Shown piece by piece: positions 1-11,395 of a stretch of 64,000 nucleotides of DNA. The translations under genes and the position numbers were made by a program. The stretch is from Clusia tigrina (lineage: Eukaryota; Arthropoda; Insecta; Diptera; Clusiidae): contig OV050033.1 of NCBI GenBank assembly GCA_920105625.2, forward strand, positions 16,698,001 to 16,762,000. The letters run 5' to 3'. How positions within the stretch are numbered: position 1 is the first letter of the stretch; every line of letters begins with the position of its first letter. The notes under the pieces were generated by a model. That model did not search any database, was not told the DNA's origin, and saw only the letters and a program-made list of their open reading frames with translations.

Positions 1-690
1 AACTGAGGTACAACTTCAATTCTCACTTCAGTTCATACCTTAATTCCTATTATTTGATTTTTCACTTCCTTCCTACTTGAGTTTCTTCCTGAGTTCCTAC
101 TTGAGTTTCTTCCTGAGTTCCTACCTGAGTTCCTAAGTGAGTTTCTGCCTGAGCTCCAACTTTTAGTTCCATCTTGAATTCCTACTTGAGTTTTCACTTG
201 AGTTCCTCCCTCAGTTCCCACTTGATTTCGGAACTGAGGTCTAACTTCAATTCCCACCTCAGTACATACCTCAGTTTCTATTTGAGTTCTCACCTGACTT
301 CCTATTTGAGTTCCAATTTGAGCTCTAACCTGAGTTCCTATTTGAGTTTCAACTTGAGGTCCTACCTGAAATCCTAACTGAGCTCCTCTTGAATTCCTAC
401 TTGAGCTTTCACTCGAGTTCCTAATTGAGTTCTTACCTCAGTTCCCACCTGATTTCCTACCACTTCAATTCCCACTTTAGTTCGTACCTTAGTTCATATT
501 TGAGTTTCATCTTCACTTCTCACTTGAGTTCTTATCGGAGCTCATATTTGAGTTACAACTTGAGTCCCTACCTGAGTTCCTATCTGGGTTCCTAACTGAG
601 TTCCTATTTGAGTTCCATCTTGAGTTCTTACATGTGGTCCTTTCTGAGATCCTATTTACCTACTTCAATTCCTACTTTGCATAGTGCCTT
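1..690. repeat. 12-bp minisatellite, degenerate
   Basis: The first ~690 bases are an imperfect head-to-tail array of a 12-base unit close to TGAGTTCCTACT, clearest at 541-625 where seven successive units keep the 12-base step. Because 12 is a multiple of three, the array gives open frames reading as Ser/Leu/Tyr-rich tetrapeptides, which I regard as translation of the repeat and not genes. The array probably continues left of the window. Units are well diverged, suggesting an old array. Confidence 0.85.
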
Positions 691-2552
691 CGACCACACT
701 CAGACTTCATACAGAATGAGACGACTATCACGACTTTCAATTCTCAGCTATTTAGCAGCATCTTTTCCAAGGCTCCTGTATCAATCACCACTTTATCACA
801 ATTCTTCCTGAAATGTATATTAAAGTCCACCTTCGCGTTATGAATAATAAACAGATCTCTATGAAATTAATTAGGTATATATAGAGTTCTTCCTTTAGTG
901 CCAACTTGAGTAGCATTCCTCCTAGAATCTTAGAAACCGTACAAATCAGTCTCTAAAATATCAAATTATGGCACAGTAAAGCTTATTTTGGTAGAACCAC
1001 ATGGAAAAACATACAAAAAATGTTACGTTTGTAGTGCACCCACAATCCTGCACTCTAACCTTTGACATTCAGCTGGATTTTTCACACATCTCGCAACTGG
1101 CTTCGGAGCACTGGAACTGCAAACAAACTATTCATCACTTTTGACACAATGCAAACTAACACTCCGGCAAACAGCAGAGGGAACGGCCAGCTAGGAAAAA
1201 AGCAACTGTTGGCAATGAGTGAAATACGAGACAATGGACATTTAATCACCCTCACACTAATGCATCAAAAGTCGCACATATGCGAGCACAACTCTGAGTC
1301 TTATCCGCATCTGCATCTGTATAAGTGTTAGTTTCATGTGATTATGTTGGCAGTGGGGGTGGTGGGAGGTGTTGTGTCCTATTTTGATAGTGGAGGAAAG
1401 CACCTTTTTAGTTTTAATTTGCTTGATAACTGCTCAGTGTGTGGGTGGGTGTATGCATGTATGTATGTGTGGGTGTTAATATGCGTGTTAAAAGACAGAC
1501 ACCCCCTTGGAAACGCACACTCTTAGACATGGGGCAACACAACGCTTGAGATTGTTGTCAATGACGTGAGTGGTCGCTCCTCTGATTGTGTGCGGAAGTT
1601 GTCGTGTGTGTGTGAGTGTATGTGTGTATGTGTGCATGTGTGCGTGTATTGTGTTTTGGTGTGGGTGTTGGCAGTGATTGCCAGTGTGTTTATTTATGGA
1701 ATTTAATACTTGAAATTGCAAAGGAAAATATGCTAATGGCAGTTGCCGAGGTTGCCTCCTCATAATGGATCACTTCATTGTTATCGTGGCATGATGGCTT
1801 TTTAGTGAAATAGGAAAAGTTTTATCAAACAGAGAGCTCAGAGCACACTCGCCTCCCTCCACACACACACGTACACTCTCCTCCTCCACACACATACGTA
1901 CACTCTCTTCCTCACACAAACACACACCTGCCTGCCTACGAGTACGAATATGTTTTAGCAATGCTTTCCTTGCATACTTCACACCATTTGCAAGCACACT
2001 TCTCGCCACTTGAGTCAACTCCATTCCATTGTTTGTGCCGAAGTCGTTCTTCAAGTTATGTGCCCAAGTTGTGTGAAATTCGTTGAATATGTTCTTTATC
2101 TTCATGCAGAGGAATGCTGAAATGTTGTTAATATTTACTGCCAATAATTAAACACATAAAAGTGCTTCAAACTTCTGAAGGCCCATTTTACTGATATAGT
2201 ACCACCGCAGCGGGCACGAGTATGTAGGTCAGAATTGAACGATAAATATTTTTGTTGAGCCATTCCAGAAGTTCGCTCTTTTGCTGCACGTACGTTATTA
2301 ATTTTAAATAATTTCTCAGTCATTGTGGGGCTTCTTTCTCGTCGTTGCGCTTCCAAGTTCTGCGTGTGCATAAATCTGCAATACGTGGGCGCTGCGTTTA
2401 CGTACGCTCTTTCGCCAGCGCGCCGAGTGCTCAGGCTAATTGCGAATTCCGCATGCAGTCGCGGCACGTCGCCCACCTAAAATGTTCCTTAAGGGGCGAA
2501 CACTGGACAAGCATTCAGTTGTGACATTCGTGTGGGAAGCTGATTTATGCAA
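691..2552. other. No gene seen; GT/CA-rich patches
   Basis: No coding region is supported here. The stretch contains GT-rich sequence at about 1430-1670 and CA-rich sequence at about 1855-1930, plus ordinary AT-rich intergenic DNA. The open frames present are short and low in complexity. Confidence 0.6.
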
Positions 2553-2554
2553 CA

Positions 2555-2798
2555 AGCGGTTGATTGTCGTTGTAGTTGTAGTAGTAGTTGTTGTTGTCGT
2601 TGCCGTTGCCCCTGTTGTTGCCGTTGTAGTTGTAGTTGTTGTTGTCGTTGTCGTTGCCGTTGTAGTTTTTGTTATAGTTGTTGTTGTAGTTATAGTTGTT
2701 GTTGTCGTTGCCGGTGCAGTTGCAGTTGTCGTTGTAGTTGTTGTTGTAGTTGTAGTCGTTGTTGTCGTTGTAGTTGTCGTTGTCATTGTAGTTTTTTA
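2555..2798. repeat. Degenerate GTN trinucleotide tract
   Basis: About 240 bases made almost wholly of GTT, GTA, GTC and GCC triplets. It reads as poly-Val, poly-Cys/Ser/Arg or poly-Thr/Asn in different frames. All frames stay open because of the repeat, so none is called as a gene. Confidence 0.9.
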
Positions 2799-3582
2799 CT
2801 GACATTCGCTGATAGTAGTGCTCCTTACTAGACAGATGCATAGAATTCAACCTTCTCGTCTTTCAATCTCGATCGACTATTATCGCCATTTTTCTCTTTG
2901 TCTTCCAACATCTTCAGTAGGGTTTTCTCTGCAGAATTTGTGTATGGTCTTTTTAATGTCCAAACGCTTATTAGATAGATCTGAAAGAATATTTGTTAAT
3001 AGTGGGCGTGGCAGTGAACATAAACTGCCTACCTTTTCCGTACAGTCTCGTAAGCTAGTAGTTTCACACAATGGGGACAGCGTGATACTGGAGTTGTTGA
3101 GAATGAATGTGTTTCACACCATCAATTTGAAATGTCCACTCAAATGCGTGAATGTGTTAAACGCTTTACAAGGATATATTTGCGTATATTTCCTTATTTA
3201 GTAGCCGAGTGTTGAAGGAAGATGCAAGATATTGCTGTTTATCTACGGAATTTTCAGTTCATCCTCTGATTGTCCGACTATGGTTGAGAATAGACCACTT
3301 GTTTATGTTATTGAGCTCCACTACCTCATAATTACAGTGCATATCGCTGGCTGCGACATCAGTTGGAAACAGCACTCATGTATGAAAAAGATACTTGACT
3401 AAGAGAAGACAATCATTAAAATGTGTTAACGGCCAAAAAGTGGTTAAGAGTCAACGAGAAGTTTGGGAAAGCAGAGGAAGATTGTTACTCTGCTGTCGGA
3501 AGATGAAATAAAAAATAAGACTCTTAAATAGGGCATGAGTCCGTTGCAAAGTTGGACCAATTTTTTGTATGTGCATTTAGTA
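2799..3582. other. No feature seen
   Basis: Ordinary intergenic sequence. I found no RNA gene, repeat family or coding region that I can support. Confidence 0.5.
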
Positions 3583-3776
3583 ATCTTTTATGTTCTTAGT
3601 TTATTTTATGTTCTTGCTTTATTTTATGTTCTTACTTTATTTTATGTTCTTACTTTATTTTATGTTCTTAGTTTATTTTATGTTCTTACTCTATTTTATG
3701 TTCTTACTGTATTTTATGTTCCCACTGTCATTTGTGTGGTTACTCCGTTTTATGTTCTTACTGTGTTTTAAGTGGT
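3583..3776. repeat. 18-bp tandem array, about 10 copies
   Basis: An 18-base unit, TTTATTTTATGTTCTTAC, repeats with an exact 18-base step (the TTTT core falls at 3604, 3622 and 3640). Units at the right end are progressively more diverged. Open frames across it read as repeated LFYVLT-like hexapeptides and are a by-product of the period being divisible by three. Confidence 0.9.
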
Positions 3777-5230
3777 TACCGTAGATGACAGCGTTGTAGA
3801 TGACCTTTTAGCCAAGCAAAACAGCGGCTGCAACAGAAGCTGACCACCAAGTAAGGGACTCCAATACAATACGTCGAAAGCATCCAGAAATTTAGCAGAC
3901 TTGCATTCGTTTATAACGATCACACTGCGATATGATCTTGTTATTTCTACAGACAAATATTTACTGTAGGACTTATGCTTAGTTATCCTTAAGGAACAAG
4001 GTACATCGTGTATAATGTGTTTTTAAACAGAGTGCTCATTAATTGGCAAACATGTTGTGTACTCCCATCTCAATTTAAATTTTCCTGACATAATTATCGA
4101 CGCCGCAATTGCTATGATGGGCCACAACACGCCGCAACATGCTGGCAGTTTCGTGTTTCTTTTATTAAGAATTGTAAACATCTCATCCTCTAAAGCGCTC
4201 CCAGCATTCCCACACATGCCAAGTGCCAAGTGGCTGGAATTGCTGGCGATGCTGCTGCTGTTGCTGCTGCTCTTGCTTTAACTAACTCAAACTATGTTGC
4301 AAGCAAACAGCTGAAGCGCTGCTGTTTTGTCTACCACTGAGACTTGGCCGGCTCCGACCAGTTGCCCGGTGTCAGTTGCTGTTGCCGATGTTGTAGTGTT
4401 GTTGTTGTTGTTGTTGTTTTGGCACAAATGGAACGGAAGTGTGAAACAAACTGCACAACTATTTATTTTAAACACGAAACAGCAGCAGCGGCACATCTTT
4501 TGGATTTCACAACCAGACGAAATTCTGCACAGTATTCAAAGGGAAATACAATGAGTATAAACAAAGCGGCCAATCGCCTACTTGACTGGACTTGAGTGGA
4601 GCTGGCGGCTCAGTGGTCACATACGAGTATGTATGTACTATCTCCACAAATATCAAGTGTGTAGATTTTGTCCATGATACTCTGCTTGTACGTTTCCCTC
4701 CTCTCTCTCCCTTCCACCTTATGACAGCAAGCTACTTTTGTGGTGGATTGTGATGCAGTCGGTCTTCATGCGACGTGTTTGCAATAATTTTTCTTTATTC
4801 ATTAAGTTTTGCGCTTCATTAAATCCCATGAAATTTTATATAATTAATTTTTTTATTACTCATACGACTTTGCCTGGTCATGCGTCATATGCAAGACTCC
4901 ACTGTCGCGAGCGTTTTCTTTATACTCTCTTATTTACTTTATTTTTTATTGTCTGCTTTTTAAATTTACAACTACCTTCGAGACTGCATGCGTAATGAGG
5001 GGGCCCACTGTGCGTGCCAGTAACACTACAGTCAGTAATTGGAGTTCCATTATGAAGAAGGTGCGAAAGTATAACACTGAGTTTAAATTGTTTGGATGCT
5101 TGGCAGAAGAGAATATTGGGAGAGAGGGGGGTTGCGGAAAGAAGGTATTGTATCAGTGAATATATTTGAATTGGGGATTTTTTGAGCAACCTTATTTGCT
5201 ACTTTATATTACCCTAAAAACTGAAAAGGA
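3777..5230. other. No gene seen
   Basis: Intergenic sequence with short CTG/GTT triplet runs near 4250-4280 and 4393-4418. No credible coding region. Confidence 0.5.
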
Positions 5231-5234
5231 TACT

Positions 5235-5270
5235 TGGGTACTTACGATATTCGTATATGGTAAGTACCCA
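5235..5270. repeat. 11-bp perfect inverted repeat with 14-bp loop
   Basis: TGGGTACTTAC at 5235-5245 is matched by its reverse complement GTAAGTACCCA at 5260-5270. The loop carries a CGATATTCGTATATG motif that is repeated directly just after the right arm (from about 5273), so a hairpin is interleaved with a direct repeat. Function unknown. Confidence 0.7.
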
Positions 5271-6339
5271 TACGATATTCGTATATGAAATTTGTGCAGA
5301 TGAGGTGGGTTTGCATAGCTCAAAAGACGGTTGGTTAGTTGGGTCTGTATATATCCATATTCTCCGTACCTTCCATTTCTGAGGCGGCTCACCCATATGT
5401 GACTCTGTGTACCTCTAATAGTGGTCAACATTTTCCTCTAATATTGGGAAGATATCCAATAAATCTGTTGACTGATTTTTAAGAAATAATTATACTGATT
5501 CATGAGTCTAATTGGACATTCATGGAATAGGTGAAAACACAATTCATATTACCACAGCTTCGGTTCAGTTGAGGAGAGCATTGACCATATTTTGTTGCTG
5601 CATCATAGCTTCACGAAATCTCCGGGTTATTTCTATAGGTGTCACTTGAGATCGTTCTAAGATCGCTGAAGGCAACGATTGCACCCAGCTCGGTAGAACA
5701 CATACATACATCCCCTTTCAATGGAACTGGTAATCAAAAACACATTTTACCGAACCCCTCTAAGACTTACTCATAGCTTATTGCTTATTTATTGTTCAAT
5801 GTTGTGGACTCCACGAATGATTCAAGAATTCTTGCTTGAAGATTAATAATATTATGTTTTAATCTTTTCAGATTTTCAGAACATTGTAGCGCTTACATCA
5901 GTCGTTGTCTACAATTTTGTATTGGTTGTTTCTTTTTTTTTTTTTGGTGCTTTGAAAGATTTATTGCTTTGCTGTATTTGTTGGCTTGTTTGTGTTTGAG
6001 TATCTCCTTCACGCTTCACTTGCTCTACGCCCCGTCAGTACAGTTATAGTAATTGTAGTTTACATATGCAATTATCGTTTCAAACCTTACAAAGTAGCAA
6101 TATCATATTATGGGTTATATTTTTCGGTGGTGTTCTTGTCTGCCGCCGACTGCCTGAACTGGTCTATGCGACTTCGAGTGATCCATAAAGCCCGAGCCAC
6201 ACGAGAGGGTCTCTCATGCTTAAACAGATTCGCCCGCCAGTGAGAAGTGAATAATGTTGCTCAGGGGGGTGGTACGCCTTTCGTTTCGCTGTTGAGAGAA
6301 TAAATACGTAGCCTTAAATATCGTTTTCTCTCACGTTTT
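5271..6339. other. No gene seen
   Basis: Intergenic sequence including a short poly(T) run near 5932-5945. No coding region or repeat family recognised. Confidence 0.5.
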
Positions 6340-6655
6340 CAATCTCTCTCTCTTGTGTTCTCTTTCTATTTTCTGTTCTTTTTCACAATCTATCTTTATC
6401 CCTCTGTATCTCTTTTCTCGCTTGTCTGTCCTCTCTCCTTCCCTCTTTTTTCTTTCTCTTTGTGCTCTCTCTGTATCTCGTTTTCTCTCACTTCCTCCAT
6501 CTCTCTCTCTTCTTCCATCTCTCTCTCCCTTCTTCCATCTCTTTCTCTCTCCTCTTCCATATCTCTCTCTCTCTCTGTCTGTTTCTTCTCATCTCGTCTC
6601 GTCTCGTCTCTTCTCTTCTCGCCTTTTCTCTTTCTCTCTCTGTACAAATTTCTCG
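6340..6655. repeat. Pyrimidine (CT/TCTC) tract
   Basis: A ~300-base strand-asymmetric run of CT, CTT and TCTCG units, including a short TCTCG pentamer array near 6595-6613. Long open frames through it on both strands are Ser/Leu-rich or Arg/Glu-rich and follow from the base skew. Such tracts can form triplex-like structures, but nothing here shows that. Confidence 0.85.
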
Positions 6656-9390
6656 TGCATATTACGATACTCACCTCCCACTCGTTGTTTCTGTACAGAG
6701 GACTACTTACACATCCCTCTGTGTGGCTCTAGTGCGGATCAGCCTTAAGGCTCGCGAGACTTTTGTTTATATGCTTGTGAGCAGTGACTTCAGTTTGTCA
6801 GACAGAACTGCACTAAATGCTTTTTTATGATTTCTGCTTTTCTGCTTTCTATGCTTTATAGGTCCTTTCAATGTTAAAGCACCCGCGTTTTTTATGCGCT
6901 TCGCAAAACTAACTACACAGCGAAGTCTAATCCTGTAATTCATACACATGGCCACAGACAGTAGCAGACACCGCACAAGTTCATCCTTTTTCTGGTAATT
7001 CCACTCAAAACAACAACGGACAAAAACAAAAAGGGAGAAGCTGTAAACGCTACTATGGAATTCACTACAAACAGCTTAAGTCGCCGCGGTTTTTGGCTTC
7101 TGCGCCAGTCAGAAACAAATGCAACCAACGCAGGACGAACACAAAAACGAAGTGAGCCGTACAAAATTGCGGCTTTACAATGCAACAATGAGATACTTCA
7201 GTGCGAATTAGTGCAAAATGGTAGCTCCAGCAGCTCCCAGCTCCCAGCTACAGCCGACAAAAAACCAGCACTAGAAATATGTACTAGCGTAGTGGAGAGT
7301 ATTACCATTCACACACACACACACAAACACACAAACAAACACACACACACACTCAAGCGCCAACCGACACACACTCACGCAAACCCAGCGGGTAGTCCGC
7401 AGCATGCCGCTCTGCCGGGTCTGCTGCCCTGCCTGGCAAGGACTCAAGACAAAGCAGCAAAACCGTACAACTAAAGTTTTTAGTGTTTTAGCGGTTTTTT
7501 GAATTTGAACGAGCGTCGGCTGCTGTTGGTGCTGCGCACACGAATACGCCGGATGCTGTTCGTGCGCGGGAGGGGAGTGTTGCGTTGTTGCACCACTCTT
7601 GCCCAAGTGCAATTGCCTCTGGCAGGAAATGTCGAGCTCCGCTGGCACCGCCATCGCCATCGTCATCGCCGCAGTCACTCCAACTTTTCCCCGGTTGTAC
7701 TTGGATGTGTCGCGTCTGCGGTGCTTTGTTGCAAATCGACTTTGCACTTGTGGTGACGGTGGTGGTTGGATGGAATGAGTGGCTCCCTTGCAACGGCAGA
7801 AAAACAGCCAGTGCCATTTCGGGAGTAGGCATGGCGAAGCGTACCCTTGTAGAAACTTAATTTGTGCTCGCATTAAATGCGACAATTTTTTTCGGTTGGG
7901 GTCATTTGGCTTTTTACTTCATTTAAATTCTTTGTGTTGGTCCTTTTACGTTTGTCCCTCATCCTACGGGCCCTGAGTGCAATATTGTGTAAGTGTGTGT
8001 GGCCTGCAACAGCCGTCATTGTTGTTGCCATGACAGCACAGGTTGCCAAAAGAGGTAATTAAATTTTCAGCTATTTTTAAAAATGCTGCCCTCGAAGTCA
8101 ATTAAGGCAGCTCGCAGTGGATAACGAAATTCATTGAAATTGAATTTGTAACAGGACATTCATACATGCACGTGTGTGTGTGTGTCTGTGTGTGTGTGGG
8201 GGTGTGTGGCTATGAGGGTGTGCAATACAATCCCCTTTAACTTTATCCTCCCACTTTTGGCCAAGTTTTCAGCCGCGCTGTTTCTAGGCTAAGTGCGGGT
8301 TAAATGCCGAAGGTCGGCAATTCATTCATCGCTGTTGACGTTCTTCCACTCGCTTCTCTGTCATTTCATTCATAAATTCTTGGCTTAAAACCCATTTCAC
8401 CTGATTTGCCTGTGCTCTGCAGCTCTGCTCTCTGCTATTTATAAATAACATTATAAGAGGTAATTAAAAATGGTATTGACAGTGCCGCTGGCTGTCACGG
8501 CGCTCCTGCTCGTGTCCGTGTCCGTGTCCGTGCCCGTGCTCCTTGTTCGTTCATTACCAGTCTCGTTTGCATTTAATGCTGGTATTAATTTAAACCGTTT
8601 TTCCTGTTGTTGTTTCGTTGTTGATGCTCTGTGCTTGAATTTTTTGTCCTGCTGCTCCACTTTCTCTACCTCTGGCCCCCTCTCTCTCTCTCTCCCGTGA
8701 CGGTATTTCTAATTAAACGCACTTAATGAAGCATCACACCTACTACAAGCAAATACACCATTGAGCAGCGCATTAAGTGTCTTAATTTATTGCCTGGTGT
8801 GTCTGCATTTGTTTAATGAAAGCGAGCATAAAAGCGGATTTGGAGCAGGTGATTTGGAAGATGACTTCATTAAAAAATGCTGGAGGAGAGCGAATTTACA
8901 TACACTATAACTCTGTTTGATAAATTGGGTAAACGCCACCAACGCAGTCACTTTCGTCCGTAATAGCTGCGAACTGTTTTCGATGCAATAAAATCGTGGT
9001 AATATTATCGCAGAGGAAACGAGTGGGCTACATCACCTCAGAGGTTGCGTAGATATCACAGTGTATAATGCAGATGCTCAATGAGTGGGAATTGCATACT
9101 CCAAACACTTTAAACCCGAACCCGTACGTTCCCAATTTTATAACAGAAAGAACACTTTTCATTATTTTGTCCGCATGATTTGAAGATTGTTTGTTTTGAT
9201 AGTTTTAGGAGAGAATTACTTGCTTTCTTTGTAAGTATCGCTACGAACTGGGAGTAGGTTGTTTCTGAGACCGGCCGAATGAAATGTGTTTGAGACGAAA
9301 CTGAGTGGCATGAAAAATAAGATTTATACATATTTGAGGAGGTGTAAGTATACAAACCTCAGTGGTAGGAAGATATACTGTTCTATATAC
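6656..9390. other. No gene seen; CA and GT microsatellites
   Basis: Contains a CA/CAAA microsatellite at about 7308-7352 and a GT run at about 8170-8205. The 204-codon open frame on the - strand across 7271-7885 is low in complexity over the CA run and shows no domain I recognise, so I do not call it a gene. Confidence 0.5.
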
Positions 9391-9513
9391 GTGGATTTGT
9401 CAACCGCTCGTCAGTGATTACTTTCCTACTCTTATTCTAGATAGGCCCGTAGGAAATATACTTATGTATGTAGACATACACAACAATCACTGACAAGTGG
9501 TTGACAAATCCAC
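9391..9513. repeat. Foldback element, 29-bp arms and 65-bp loop
   Basis: GTGGATTTGTCAACC at the start of the left arm (9391-9419) is matched in reverse complement by the right arm (9485-9513). 27 of 29 positions pair, and one of the two differences is a G-T wobble. The loop itself contains a small palindrome around TGTATGTAGACATACA. It could be a small MITE or a transcribed hairpin. I see no clear target-site duplication. Confidence 0.75.
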
Positions 9514-9593
9514 CCACATCACTTAGATTCCACTCCACTTTTCACATCACTGAGACTCCAGGATATTTATGTACTTGCAGGCCCTAAGCTATA

Positions 9594-9940
9594 TAAAGTG
9601 TTTTCCAACCAGAGGTGTTATTTTGAATCACCCGGTATTTCGGTAGCTGTCACTTTTGAAGCTTTTATTCTTTGACAGCGTCGATTCAAGACCTCAAAGA
9701 TAGAATTCGTGAGGCTATCGAGGACATAGGGCAGCCACTTTGCGATTTGGTTATGGAAAATTTCATGAAAAGGATATGGTCCTGTAAGCGTGGTCGTGTT
9801 GGCCATTTGGCTGATGTTGTTTTTCATTATTAGCGGCATACCTTTCTCTTTATTATGAAATAAACATCCGATCATTTATCTCAAAAAATAGCATTTTTCT
9901 TTGAATACCAAAATAACACCTATAATTGGAAAACCCTTTA
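9594..9940 (+). mobile_element. Deleted Tc1/mariner-type element with 32-bp inverted ends
   Basis: A 347-bp element flanked by TA on both sides (9592-9593 and 9941-9942). Its 32-bp ends begin TAAAG and share TTTTCCAA and AGGTGTTATTTTG, with 28 of 32 positions matching when one end is reverse-complemented. Between them the + strand keeps a transposase C-terminus at about 9675-9843, including the motif ENFMKRIWSCKRGR and ending HLADVVFHY before a stop. I recognise this tail from insect IS630/Tc1/mariner-type transposases. The catalytic region is missing, so the copy is non-autonomous. Confidence 0.75.
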
Positions 9941-10179
9941 TAAGACAATTATTGTCTCTTTTAGAGTGACACCATTATTTCCGGGAACCAAATCTTAGCG
10001 ATTTTCAACTTAGCTTAGCGTATTGAAGTATCTCTGAATGGTATATCAGTGAGAAATGAAACATCCTTTCTTTGTGTATGCGTCTTCAAAGATGTTCTCT
10101 TTTTTACAGTCTCCAAATCGTAGGTATAAGTTTTACAATTATTTTCCTTACTAGAATCCCATATTGACTATCTTCCTTT

Positions 10180-11395
10180 TTGCTTCGAAAGAAATTTGGG
10201 GCAAAAATTCTTTCCAGACAGGAATGGCTCGAGAGGGATCCATCACCAGATACTCCCATCAAGATCTACACAGACGGATCAAAAATGAATATAGGAGATT
10301 TTATGCTGAAAAGCCCTCAATCAGTGAATCCAGCAAATTAACGGATCACTGCAGTGTTTTCAAGCGAAATAACAGCTATTCACGAAGCTTTGAATTGGTT
10401 GAGGACAATCGAGGTATCCGGTAAGGATGCCTGCATTTTATCAGACAGCCAAGTGTCCCTAAGGGTTTTGATTGCATTCAAAATAACATCGAGAAGTGTC
10501 TTAGATTCTCATCCAAATTTTAGCCGTCTTTCAACGAGATGGCTAAAAAATTCATTCAATCCATTTATGCTGGGTATCAGATCACAGGGATATACCACGG
10601 TACTGCAAAGCTGATCAACTTGCGAGGGACGGCACTTATATGCCAAATGTTAGCAGGCATATGGGTTAGGTTAGGTGAGGTAGGAGTGGCCGCCTAGTTT
10701 CCCAAAAGCACACTTGAGCACACATAATGGCCCATTGTGATACCACGGTGTGGCGCCGTTCAAGCACTGACTAAAAAGTTCCCTAACTTGGGATGGTGAT
10801 AGTCAGCGCAAGGACAGCGCCTGGATATACCTTTCGCAACTTGTAAGCTTCTCATAAGGGAGACGCTAATTAACTCTACCAATGAAAGGTGGATTTTTGC
10901 CGGTACCGGTCAAATCGCCAGGCAAACATAGCCGAGGTAAATCTACGAGTATGTCTTTGCAAGAATATCATTAGACTTCCAAGGATAGCATTAAACAATA
11001 GATTACAAATTAGGATTCTAATAGGACTCCTCACCGGAAATTGTCTAGTAGGAAATCATCCAAGAAGAATGGCAAACATGATTTCTGTCACAGCTGCAGG
11101 AATGAGAAGCAACTGGAAACAGTCTAGCATCTATTCTATATATGTATGTCCACCTTTTGCTAGAAATAAGGACCGTTTACTATGATCCCACTTCATAACA
11201 AGTATAGATAATCTATACCAGTCGGGTGTTAACAACCTTCTACGCTTTATTAAAGGCTCAGGCTGGTTCAATCTGGAGGGGGTAACGTAACTATGCCCCG
11301 CACCCGCGGCTCACAACGGACCCAACCGGTGGTCTAAGTGGGGTTACTGCTTTCTGGGTGATGGGGCTGCCTGACCTAACTACCTATTTAAATTT
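10180..11395 (+). pseudogene. Decayed non-LTR retrotransposon ORF2 (RNase H to zinc finger), interrupted by a nested insert
   Basis: The + strand carries an RNase H domain: IKIYTDGSKM at about 10249, EITAIHEALNWL around 10365 and ILSDSQVSLRVL around 10436 supply the usual Asp/Glu/Asp positions. A frameshifted continuation near 10600-10655 reads CKADQLARDGTYMPNVSRHM. After a ~200-bp insert, the reading resumes near 10960 with LQIRILIGLLTGNCLVGNH and CPPFARNKDRLL, the C-terminal region typical of RNase H-bearing non-LTR elements. Several frameshifts and stops make it a pseudogene. The 3' end at about 11280-11395 carries a CAACGGACCCAACC and GGCTGCC-type tail ending in GACCTAACTA. The 5' part (endonuclease and reverse transcriptase) is absent. 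Confidence 0.75.
10657..10860 (-). mobile_element. Nested 3' tail of another non-LTR element, inverted
   Basis: Inserted into the RNase H-bearing pseudogene. It begins on the + strand with GGTTAGGTTAGG, which on the - strand is the CCTAACCTAACC end typical of such tails. Read on the - strand it contains GTGGTATCACAATGGGCC and GGCGGCCACTCCTACC. The same sequence, with minor changes, recurs three times in the 352-bp array at 60 kb and once at 44.1 kb. A possible CAGGCA target duplication flanks it (left near 10645, right near 10920), which would put the right border a little past 10860. Confidence 0.6.

Noticed and set aside
6353..6830. Ser/Leu-rich frames over the pyrimidine tract
   Set aside because: Explained by CT-rich base skew; the antisense is Arg/Glu-rich for the same reason.
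7271..7885. 204-codon frame on the - strand
   Set aside because: Runs across a CA microsatellite, antisense frames are equally open, and no domain or signal is recognised.
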